Below are positions 48,301-57,332 of a DNA stretch of 64,000 nt, in pieces. Location: assembly GCA_964035545.1 (NCBI GenBank), contig OZ037768.1, forward strand, positions 17,045,875 to 17,109,874, in the 5' to 3' direction. The position numbers and the translations under genes were made by a program. Source of the DNA: Bugula neritina. Its lineage: Eukaryota > Bryozoa > Gymnolaemata > Cheilostomatida > Bugulidae. The first letter of the stretch is position 1; the number at the start of each line of letters is the position of its first letter. The notes beneath the pieces were generated by a model that saw only the letters and a program-made list of their open reading frames with translations, was not told the origin of the DNA and made no database searches.

Positions 48301-49413
48301 TTATATGCTTTCTTAATATCTACTCCAGTTGCTATGCAAGTGGCAAATATCAATGTGGATCATCGTATCACTAATGGAACTTTCACAAAATATGTTAACT
48401 ACTTTGAAAACATCATGACCCATAAAACTGGGCTAGGTGTAACATGAAAGAAGAAATCATTATAAAAAATTACATTTTTACAGTAAAAGGTGCCAGCCTA
48501 GGCAACAAATAAGTATTTTGATGAGAAAAGTTTTTAATATAAATTAAATTATGATTTTGCTTGTAGATAGGAGACTTTTTATGAAACAAATATTGGGGTA
48601 GTTTGAATCCATTACCAGATGCATTTTCAAATGTATTCATTCTATACAACTGCTTTAAGAAGATGTGGGAAAATAACTCCAAAGCTTCTACATAATCAGG
48701 GTTGCCAAGCATTTCATGTTATAGACTCAATTGAATATTTTGGAATGATAACTTCAACTTAATGCATAATAAATGTATGGCAGTCGTAATTCTACAAATT
48801 AGGTAGCTTAAATTTATATGAAATCTATCAAGAGGCAAAGAAATTCGTAACTAGCAAAAGCAAAATTAATCGAAAATTACCTACAAACTAAATGATATGA
48901 CGCCAAAAGATAATTTCCCAACCTAATAGGTATCAAAGTTCTTGAATTTCTCATAGACTGTGGTGGGGAAATAGCATGTTGCATAATTGAAGCAGCTTAG
49001 TTGTTGAAAAAGACCAGTAATCATTGATGTCAAAGAAAGGAGAAATCAGTTAGCCTTGACTCTGAATCTATTTCTAAACACCTTTACATTGGAACATGAG
49101 GCAAGACTCAAGCATTAGAAATATTCGAAAGCAGATTTGTGGAAGCGTGACAGATGATCATTATGTTCATATAACAGAAAACATAAAAGTTTAAGACTTG
49201 TGTACCCTTTGAACCATATTTGAATAATTACACAACTCCAAAGTGTTTGAAACTTCAAGCAAGTCAAATAGGTGATGCAGCAGCCATAAAACATAAAAAA
49301 TCTTTTTAATATTCAAACAGCATGTTTTTCCAAATTAATTAGAAGAAATCATATAAGTATGCATTTATTTATTCAAAATAACAAAAAATAAGATGTTTAC
49401 TTACTCGTAGCAT
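33392..49413 (-). CDS. Unidentified six-exon gene, 244 aa
   Basis: Exons (minus strand): 49413-49405, 43203-43101, 34522-34359, 34230-34140, 33936-33771, 33593-33392, each internal boundary with AG acceptor and GT donor. Phases match at every join (0, 1, 0, 1, 2), giving one frame from ATG to TGA. The protein is basic and soluble, without signal peptide or membrane segment. It begins MLRVWTPTRPMIHDT, has a middle with many Lys/Ser, then KQLPKYYKDATH, FVSSYRDDYIQK, ADWWNEIQKKPVDRIAYTEP and ends EYQRCWID. I recognise no domain. The last four exons are close together and convincing. The 43-kb exon joins across an 8.6-kb intron, and the 9-nt first coding exon across 6.2 kb is the least certain. 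The exon upstream of that ATG extends to 49455 behind an acceptor, so another 5' exon is possible. Confidence 0.6.
34717..34935 (-). mobile_element. tRNA-derived SINE, copy 1
   Basis: On the minus strand it begins GGGAGCCACAGTGGTCTAGGGG (A-box-like TGGTCTAGGGG) and contains GGTTCGAACCC, a consensus B box of RNA polymerase III. It ends in a tail shared with the other copies (CCATCAGGGGTTCTCACAGG ... ACTATAAACTTGCGTGAG). Flanks carry an imperfect 15-bp direct repeat (GTGTTTAGTCAGTAT / GTGCTTAGTCATTAT). It lies just upstream (in transcription sense) of the third exon of the unidentified gene, in its long intron. Confidence 0.85.
35491..36205. repeat. Minisatellite, 34-36 bp unit, 19 good copies plus one degenerate
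   Basis: Unit: GACCCTCTGTGTTAGAGG followed by (A/G)ATATA(T)(A)(C/T)TATATACAT. Units differ mainly at GGA versus GGG and by a 2-bp length change in the AT half. Each contains CCCTCT-GTGTT-AGAGGG or a one-base-shorter version, a perfect inverted repeat with a 5-nt loop, next to an AT-rich near-palindrome. It lies in an intron of the unidentified minus-strand gene. Reading frames through it are repeat artefacts. Confidence 0.95.
37771..37846 (+). mobile_element. SINE 3'-end fragment
   Basis: Matches only the tail of the SINE family (GCCTGATTCAAC ... CTTTCCATCAGGGTTTC ... GACTATAAACTTGCTTGAG). The tRNA-like head is missing, so it is a 5'-truncated insertion. Confidence 0.75.
37899..38080 (+). 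mobile_element. tRNA-derived SINE, copy 2 (diverged)
   Basis: Begins GGGAGCAGCGTGGTGTAGGGG (A box) with a decayed B box (GGGTTAGATTCCC), then the shared GAAGAGCATCCA block and the tail CCATCTATAAACTTGCATGAG with an internal deletion. Older than the copy at 54151. Confidence 0.8.
38081..43100. other. Intronic AT-rich DNA of the unidentified gene
   Basis: No supportable exon, RNA gene or bounded transposon seen in this 5-kb stretch on either strand; only short homopolymer runs such as poly-C near 40680. Confidence 0.5.
44369..44732. mobile_element. MITE with about 80-bp terminal inverted repeats
   Basis: The left end TATATGGGTGATTTTACTTA and the following 75 bp (TTAGTGCACACTAT, CTCTAGCTTTTAGC, TTTAGCAGCTAATGTA) recur as an inverted copy at the right end (TACATTAGCTGCTAAA, GCTAAAAACTAGAG, GTGTACTAAATTAAG, finishing at CACCCATATA). 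About 200 bp separate the arms, with no open reading frame. TA-rich termini suggest a TA-type target, family unassigned. A degenerate relative lies at 14812-15055. It sits in the first long intron of the unidentified gene. Confidence 0.85.
45000..49390. other. AT-rich intron DNA without recognised features
   Basis: Within the inferred first intron of the unidentified minus-strand gene. A minus-strand frame at 48470-48712 reads protein-like for about 35 residues but lacks an acceptor in the right place, so it is not called. Confidence 0.45.
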
Positions 49414-50086
49414 TGTGAAAGGGCAGGACAATAAAACCTTCAACTTCCGTTGACACTAAAATTCATAACAATTAGCTATAGTTTACGTTTTAGCTCACAC
49501 CAAATTCATGAGAATGTTATTAGGGCATTTATCTACAGATATGCTGAAGCCTAAATAATTTAGAGCTCAATTAAAGGCATTGCAAAATTAGCATCTAACA
49601 AAAGCACACCATGGGACCTGAACAGGACCAGACAAATTTAATGGTATGCTAGATGGATACTATCGGTCATAGTCATATTTTATTGTGTTGCTAATCAATT
49701 TACATTGCCTCATAGGCTTGGAAATCCTGATATAAAATAATTTACAGGAAAAAAAGAAATCACAATGTGGCACCAATTCTATGGTTTAATGACATATATA
49801 TAGTTTCAACCTACACATCTTACAAGGAAGCATTAGACAAGACAATTCTTATAGTGAAACGTGACTAGTCATAAGTTTATTGAATGAAAGGTAATCCGAC
49901 TACAGTCATAGAAATGTTAAAAATAAGCCCATAAAATGGATATTACAAAATTACAAAAAATGATTAAATGACACTACAGGACACGGGAAAGCAGAAAAAA
50001 TGAAGGAATTAAGACTTTAGGTTCCTGACTAAGATAATGTCAAGTTTATATATCATGTTGGCCACTTGAACTACAATAATATACTC

Positions 50087-53000
50087 TTACTCTTTTTTCA
50101 AGTATTTTAGAATTGGATCTTTATCATCATCTGGTTTTAATTTTCGTTTGGTTGGCTCACAGGCTAGTTCTGTCAACTCTGACTTTGGTTTTGAAGCATC
50201 CGGCTTTGCAAACCAGTTTCTGAGGTCACCTTTGGACAAGTTTTTCTCCCTAAATAAACATAGCAAAGTCAACTGAAATAAAAACTTGCCAGCTGCCAAT
50301 GAGTCAACAATCAGCTACCTCAAACCTGAGTGAGAGTCATGCCAATATAAATGTAAAAAGATGCGATAAAATCAAATGCAATAACCAAAACCCGATATAC
50401 ACGGAAATCTTTAAAATTTGTAAAACAAACTATAAAAAACCAAAGTAAAGTACAAGTGGAAAAGAAGAAGGAGAAGACAATACCTAAAGAAGAGAAAATG
50501 AACTTTGAATTTTATTTTTGAGTTTTAGCTATCAAAAATAATGCAATCAATATACTACATATAATAATAAATCCATAAGAAAACTAAAAATCTTGTGACT
50601 ACCTCAAAACAATTAATAATCAAGAAAATAATGGCAGAAAATGAAATTTTCAAGTTGAAGTTGTCTTTTCTGAGTGGAAAAAAAGGTTAGACAACTTTAG
50701 GATGTTAAACTTTCTCAAATAAAATTTACGCAATTAGGTTTAAGAAATGGTTAATTCAGTTTGCAATACCTCATGTATTATTATAAACAGCTGTTCTCTC
50801 AAGCAAAAGAAACTTATTTGTACATTATTAAACAACCAAACACATTGTAGAAGGAGCATGAGAGAAGACAACTAATGACATTATAAAGCCCAGTATTTAT
50901 AAAACAGTAAACATGTTTAGTTACATACAGCATAGACTTGGCTGGCAAAGGTAGAGGACAGTCTGGCTCCTGATATCTCACATTGTTCACTTTATCAGTA
51001 ACTTGGTGACTCTCCAAACAATCCCGGCCAGTTATTAAATCCTTGACCTGGCAGCAGCAGAATGAGTCAGCAGTTAATACTCGAACACTCAACACAGAGA
51101 AGTATAGAAACATAAATTCTTAAAATATAATAGCAATTAATTACTGTTTTCAAACTTTCTAAAATCTTAGTGCAACATTTTGCTAATAAGTTTTCATCTT
51201 TACCTTCGAGGAAGGAAAATCTTTGAAACTAAGCCACCTCGCAACGTCTTCATCTGTTTCTAAGATCACCTATAAAGTTTAACATCATGCGGCTATCAAT
51301 TATAAACTATAGCAGTATACTAAACAGTATGTTTTGAAGAAAATGTCAAGAATTGTTACCTACCGGCATGCGGTGGTGTATTTTCCCAACAGCACCCACT
51401 GCTTCAGTAGTTATTATACTATAGGAATAGAGTGGACCATCCTAGAGGAATATAAAAATAACAATGATAACCTGTAACACTAATTACTCTGATGGATGTT
51501 TTTAAATGCACAATTACTGCATTTGTGGCTCAAATGATTCAATTCTTAAGAAATCAAATATAGTCTGTTTATTCAGTAGAAAAGTGTCTTTTTGCTTAAA
51601 GGACTGTTCTCTTCAACTCTTTTTTTTTAAGTTATGGATGTTTTACTAAAATGCTACTAACAGTTCATTATTGGATAAGCCCAAGTAAAATCTACCTGGC
51701 ATTTGCAAACATCAAATATTCCAGCCATAAACAACAGAGGCTTGGTGGCTGCAACAGGTTGATTATTCTCTCCAATGTTTTCACTATCTGCTAATAATCT
51801 GTTAAGAGATGAATCAGTTTTAACTTCTCTTGGTGCTTCGTCTTTCTCTTCTTTCACACGTGATTCTTGAATTGAAAGGAAAAAACACTTCACATTGAAA
51901 TTCATTTCTTATAAATTAAGTCTTTTTAGTCAATGGTTAGAGAAAAGTGGTCATGGGTTTGATCCTCAGTAAAGGTGATGTTAAGAAGAGCATCGAGTCA
52001 TAATTGCTCCTGCGAAACATATAAATAAGTCCTTAGCCTGCAATTTCCATCAGGAGTTTTCTCACAGGGATAGCAACTATAAACTTGAGTGAGTTTGTGT
52101 GAGTTTATGTGAGTTTATAGTTGGAAATCATATTTTTAAAAGTAAAATAAACTACCTTCAATGGGAAACTCAAGTTCAGCATAATATATTATTCTTAAAT
52201 AAATTTATCGTAATTAAATAAAACAAATTTTTTTTTAAAAATGTGAAATTTTTGAAAGCTTAGTACCTTTCTTTGTAAATAGATATGGAATCTTCTTTGA
52301 TCCAACTGTCTGCCATTCATAGAATCTGGAAAATATCAGCCATACATGTATTACGAGTCATAAGAGATGACTCAGAGCAACAATAACATATTAGAGTAAA
52401 TAGCAGCAGTAGACGCATGTAAACTGTAAAAGATCTGTCAATGTTAGAAGCCAGCTTGTCTAATTACCATTCCCTACCTCAGTTACTATACAACACCCCT
52501 GCTCTCTTGAGCCAGCAGCAAAATACTTTATGTAAACCATGTAATAGCAGTAAACTAAACACATACTATCAGAATAAAATGCAGCTGCCACAACTAGTAA
52601 ATCATTATTTTAGATTTTATATCAATGATGCAAAAAACTTTATTTTAATAAAATAAGAAATCTTGAGGTTGCTGGTAAAAATAAATTTATCAAAGTAGTA
52701 GAAAAAATTTATTTTAAAAGTTTGTGCAATATGTCACTTATTTTTACTGCACTCATTTTCCGTTTAACACAAAAAAAACATTATATTAACTGCCCATACC
52801 CTTCTGCTATAACAACACATCTCTTTCCTTTAGAAAATGGCACAGAAAATGTTGATTTTTCTGAAATAGTCTCTCCTCTACAATTATTGTGCATCGCTTT
52901 AAATGATGCCCGATCACCCTTGTGCCATTGTGGTATAAGCCCCCATCTCATTGGTTGTAATGTTCTCTTACCGCTTTGATCAGGTGAATGGTGGACAGTG

Positions 53001-53974
53001 GAGAGCAACACTGGACTACAACAAAATTCATCTTTTTGCTGCTTGAACTTTGTCATTTAGTAATGTATATTCCTACCAACACTACCATTTGGTAAGAATT
53101 AATTTTCATTTCAAGCGATGCATTTTACCAAGTTGTTATCACAACAATAAAAAAACAGTACTATATATTACATTATTATGATTTATTGATATTAAAACAT
53201 CAAGGGGTTTCTGGGGGTTACTTAATAAATGTGAGACTAATCAACCTGTATAAATATAACAGGTTATAGCTTTATAACTGGTAATCTTTTACTCTCATAT
53301 CCCAATATCTTATCCAGCATTTTTCCATAAATTTTATGAAAAAAAAATTATAGAGAAGTCTAAAGATAGAATGGTCTTTCAACAGAACTTGAGATGAGCC
53401 AAAAACCCAATTTCAGATACCTTATCAGTTATTAAATCAATACACTGCATTTACCACGGCAAAACAATAGTGCGTAGACTGCAAAGTTTTCATGTAGGAG
53501 ATTTTTAAAAATGACTTATCGATAACTACCACCACCTGAACAACTGCACCATTAAGTGGTACTAAACAGAATATCACTGATTAACTTAATTTGCAAGCAC
53601 ATACGTAAAAGTTGTTGGACCAACGTTATAGGAGGGACGGTAAGAGTCTCCAGTAGGAGGGTCTACCCAATCTGGGGCTACAAGTTTCCCAGTTGCAGGG
53701 TCCACATACTGGCAAGACTTTTGCAAGAGAACAGGATCAATAGCACTGTAATTAGGAACAGAATGCAACTTCTACCTCAACTTCCACTTTCTAATAGCCT
53801 TAACTACCTATTTGATGTTGCGAACTTATTTTCTTTAATAATTTAACAAAAAAATTTTAATCTTATAAAATAGATAAAATAAATAATGCATGCATTATGA
53901 CAAGCTTATGTAAATTGTACGAAACTCTGAGTTTTTAATTTTAGCACAACTTACCAAAATGTTCTTCCACACAT
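50087..53974 (-). CDS. HMCES: HMCES: SRAP-domain abasic-site DNA-protein crosslink protein, 343 aa, nine exons
   Basis: Exons (minus): 53974-53955, 53745-53605, 53015-52800, 52325-52267, 51865-51696, 51441-51364, 51269-51204, 51047-50929, 50249-50087; all phases agree. SRAP proteins shield abasic sites in single-stranded DNA at replication forks by a thiazolidine link through Cys2. Seen here: MCGRT at residues 1-5 with the essential Cys2; PMRWGLIPQW; NCRGET; the active-site Glu in GFYEWQ (E129); LLFMAGIFD; and HHRMP at 224-228 with the catalytic His. Length is close to human HMCES (354 aa). The C-terminus contains KGDLRNWFAKP, in the position where vertebrate HMCES has its PCNA-binding motif; function there is inferred. 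The exon 8 donor is fixed by phase: only CT|gtatgt keeps the last exon open. Exon 1 codes only six full codons, hence its absence from long frames. Confidence 0.95.
51926..52122 (+). mobile_element. tRNA-derived SINE, copy 3 (in HMCES intron 4)
   Basis: Shares TCATGGGTTTGATCC (decayed B box), AGAAGAGCATC, TAATTGCTCCTG, CCATCAGGAGTTTTCTCACAGG and CTATAAACTTGAGTGAG with the other copies, ending in a short GTGAGTTTAT tandem tail. The 5' head is partly lost. Inserted antisense to HMCES. Confidence 0.8.
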
Positions 53975-54150
53975 TTTGTTTAGGTGATTTGTGAGAAACG
54001 ATCTTCAAGTGCGTTACGAACAAGACAATAAAAAAAACTAGTGCTTCAGCAAAATCATCACCCAGAGCAGAGTCTATTTATGCCTAAAATAATAAAGTGA
54101 TGACATCCATAAATTAAAAAACTACAATATAGAACAATAATCATCTTATT

Positions 54151-54360
54151 ACTCACACAAGTTTATAGTCACCATCTTTGTGAGAAACCCCTGATAGAAG
54201 GGGCTTTTGTTAAATCGGGCTAAGGAATTGTTCAGATGAGGCATAGGAGCAATTATGACTGGGTGCTCTTCTTAACATCACCAATGGCCTTTGTCGGGGT
54301 TGGAACCCATGACTTCTCATTCACTAAGCAGCCTCTAAACCCAAGACTACGGGCTGCTCC
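54151..54360 (-). mobile_element. tRNA-derived SINE, copy 4, with an 18-bp target-site duplication
   Basis: Flanked by perfect direct repeats AACAATAATCATCTTATT (54133-54150 and 54361-54378), the hallmark of LINE-mediated insertion. Minus-strand head GGAGCAGCCCGTAGTCTTGGG, B-box region GGTTCCAACCCCG, then the shared GAAGAGCACCCA block and the CTATAAACTTGTGTGAG tail. The intact duplication makes it the youngest-looking copy in the window. Confidence 0.92.
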
Positions 54361-55550
54361 AACAATAATCATCTTATTGCTATATGTATATTGTACAGTA
54401 AAGAATAAAACAATGAGAGGTCTTGAAATAAATGTAAACAGCATATAATGTACAATTTGCATTTTAAGTATGCCAGCAAGACTTTTTTTTTTAAGAAAAA
54501 ATATTTTGCTACAACAGGATGTAGCAAGACTATAATGAGAAATTCAAACCCTATTTTTGGTGCTGTATACAAGATAATTTACAATGCTAATTTTGAAACT
54601 CTATTGGAACCTAGAGATTGGGTAAGATAAGTGTAAAACAATTTTTCGAAAAAACTAAAACCATGAAGCTATTTTTGCTTATTTATTTGAAGAAATACAA
54701 ATAACATGTGTTCTAATGCTTGTTTCTCACATTAGAAAAATTATAGAAACCTAAACTTACACGTAGTCCTGCATGTAATCATTAAGATAAACCCTTCATT
54801 ACAAACTAATAAATGATCAAATTCAATAGTTGTTGGATAAATTTTATACACCAATTAAATATAAAACATAAATTTTAAACTCATTACTATTATTACTAAG
54901 TTAAAAAGATGGTACAAGACTGGAACAATACCAAACATACCTAAAAATAAATACATTTTCTAGTAGTAGCTGCAGTTTTTGAACACCTCTAAGTCTATTG
55001 CTAGAGAATATTTGCAGCATGAGAATCTGCAAAATAAAGCAATTGCACTCGAAATAAAGATGTGAGCTCCAAAGTCATTGTTAGTGTCATTGAATTTGAT
55101 ACTCATACTCATGACTCAACTCTAAGAGTAAGTATGATACTGATACTGATAGGAAAAGTCAAAGTGAAAGTGACTAACTCAGATTAAAAGGTAAACAATA
55201 AAGGAAATAAAATTTAATAAATATGTCCAGAATTAAATAAACTCAAAAAGAATTGATTAGCTGATAAATCATTTTAAAAATGAATCAATCAATTATAATT
55301 TATTTAAATTAAAAATCAAAATAATTTCTTTTTTACTTTCCAATCCGCTTTTTCAAGTCTGAGTTTCGGTTACTGTTAGTGGGGTGAAATTGTATAGCTA
55401 TACGTGTCATTAAGTTCACTAAAACATTACAACCAGACAACAAACTTAATTCAAAATTGCTTTACAATCAAAGTTTTAATTAGCAGCAGCCCAAGTGTAA
55501 GCCACAGTATTAGTTATTAAATTTAAGGTGTAGGATTTTGACGCATTCTT

Positions 55551-55676
55551 TTGCAACTCTGGAGTTGGCGCGTTAAAACAATATCATACTCTCTATTCCA
55601 AAGAGTTGCAACTTGTAGCCTGATTTCCCCATTAGAGCAAATCCAAGCAACGTTGCTGCGCAACTAATGGGGAAAT
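55551..55676. promoter_or_regulatory. Nested inverted repeats upstream of DPCD
   Basis: Two adjacent palindromic units. TTGCAACTCT (55551-55560) pairs with AGAGTTGCAA (55602-55611). ATTTCCCCATTAG (55623-55635) pairs perfectly with CTAATGGGGAAAT (55664-55676) and encloses the perfect 12-bp palindrome AGCAACGTTGCT (55646-55657). It lies about 0.8 kb upstream of the DPCD start codon. Regulatory role is only inferred; it could also be a small mobile-element footprint. Confidence 0.35.
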
Positions 55677-55884
55677 TGGCGTTTCCATTTGTTATAAAAG
55701 CGTCGTCTATTCAATTTTTGACTCGGCTTCTTGAAACTTAAAAGTTGAAATTGAAAGTGATGAATGATACTCATACAGTCATACTGATATACTAGTACTT
55801 TAAATTATAATAGTGGTATTGTCATTGAGCATCAGTAGTAGTGGCAATAGTAGTAGTCGAAGTAACAGACTTAGAATTTAGTAG

Positions 55885-56050
55885 CAGTAGTATCTATACT
55901 TATACTAATACTCATACTGATACTCATAGTCATACTGGACTAGAGCATACTCATACTGATACTCATAGTCATACTGATACTAATGGTGATACTGAATCTG
56001 ATAGTAATAATTATAATAGTAATAATATTATTAATCATGATATTAATATT
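55885..56050. repeat. Degenerate CATACTGATACT-type simple repeat
   Basis: Runs of ATACTCATACTGATACTCAT and variants grading into ATAATAGTAATAAT. The same motif family is scattered from about 55090 and again at 60940-61400. A 97-codon frame through it is low-complexity and not called. Confidence 0.85.
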
Positions 56051-56447
56051 AATTTGATAATGACGGCGATGCTGAATAATACTTACACTATCACTCTAGT
56101 CTCTTTTATAATGATTATTGATTACCAAGTCTAATGGCTAATACTATTGAAGTTACTGAATGCATGCAACTATCAATGTTTAATATTGGCAAGTCATCTT
56201 GTAAATAGACACAGAGCATATACTGTATTCTTGATATTTGGTAACCTGTTTGAAGTAGGAGTTTGAAAGTTGACTCATCTGTGCTTCTGAGATGATCTGT
56301 GTAAAATAATGTTAATTTTTATTGAATTTCACACCTGTGGTTACTGTTAACTTTCCTGCCTACCATTAGAGCAGCAGTCTGTTAAATTAGCTGGTGTCTA
56401 AATAACATTTAATACATACAAATTGTGTTTTAGTTTTGCTGATAATT

Positions 56448-57044
56448 ATGGCAACTTCCTGGCAACAAAACTTGGAAACTGCTCAAAAAACAGCACTCCT
56501 ACAGGATGGAAAAAGAAAAGTACACTATACATTTAATGATGGAAAAGAAATGGTAGAAGAATATGATGCTAAAACTAATGAGCTAGTGTTACGGAAATGG
56601 AAGGAATTGGGTGCATTTGGAAATGCTAAACCATGGCAAATTGAAGTCGGTGAAGTTTTAGGACTATCACATACCGAGAAAGAGATAGGACTGATGGAAA
56701 GCTTGAACAATCCAGTAGTTGTTAGAAGAGACAAACTGGATGCATTTCAGTGGCGAATCAGAAACTTGCCTTATCCAATAGACACTTATAATGTTACAAT
56801 AGAAGAAAAATATATAGTGGTCAGGACAAGCAACAAAAAATACTTCAAAAAGCTCAACATTCCTGATATGGATCGTCTTAACTTAGATCTAAATGCAAAT
56901 CTAGTAACCTTCACGCATGCTAATAACACTCTCATCATAACCTACAAAAAACCCAGTCAACTATTAGAGTTTGAAACAAAACTTATAGAGAAATTGAAAT
57001 CTATAAAAGCTGAAGGTGATGTAAATCAGTGTAGACAACAATAA
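56448..57044 (+). CDS. DPCD: DPCD, ciliary protein, 198 aa, intron-free coding region
   Basis: The protein aligns over its length with vertebrate DPCD (203 aa in human), including TAQKTALLQDG(R/K)RKVHY, DGKEM, VRKW, FQWRIRNLPYP, VRT(T/S)NKKY(Y/F)KK, IPD and FTHANNTLII. DPCD is linked to motile cilia (named for deletion in primary ciliary dyskinesia) and interacts with the R2TP/RUVBL chaperone machinery; its fold contains a CS/p23-like region. The start chosen is MATSW at 56448; an in-frame upstream ATG at 56436 would add four residues, but MATSW matches the family N-terminus. A possible acceptor, gtgttttag at 56433, just upstream suggests a 5' UTR intron. The coding region has no intron, unlike the multi-exon vertebrate gene. 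It converges on GID8. Confidence 0.95.
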   Translation: MATSWQQNLETAQKTALLQDGKRKVHYTFNDGKEMVEEYDAKTNELVLRKWKELGAFGNAKPWQIEVGEVLGLSHTEKEIGLMESLNNPVVVRRDKLDAFQWRIRNLPYPIDTYNVTIEEKYIVVRTSNKKYFKKLNIPDMDRLNLDLNANLVTFTHANNTLIITYKKPSQLLEFETKLIEKLKSIKAEGDVNQCRQQ

Positions 57045-57241
57045 ACCAATCATAAATATTTCCAATGATCATATTAGTTACATAACATAGAAAGTAAATA
57101 TATGAATATTTATTGTTGCAACATCATTAGCTTTTTACATCTGTATTTCAATAACAATACCATGAGTTCAGTTATACATTGGAAGTATTGAGCACTAAAA
57201 TACTGGAACATTGAAACAAATAGTAACATCATAAATAATTC

Positions 57242-57247
57242 AATAAA
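57242..57247 (+). terminator. Probable poly(A) signal of DPCD
   Basis: AATAAA 198 bp after the stop codon. The reverse-strand signal for GID8 (TTTATT on plus at about 57106-57111) lies to its left, so the two 3' UTRs probably overlap. Confidence 0.45.
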
Positions 57248-57332
57248 AAGTACTTTAGTACAATTACGTTGTAATGTAACATGCAATGATTAGTATACAC
57301 AGTGATGTCTTTTTCTCCACCTCCACAGTTTT

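Noticed and set aside
48470-48712. Minus-strand frame with protein-like LGNPDYVEALELFSHIFLKQLYRMN
   Set aside because: A GT donor is possible after NAS, but no AG acceptor lies in front and it cannot be joined in phase to neighbouring exons.
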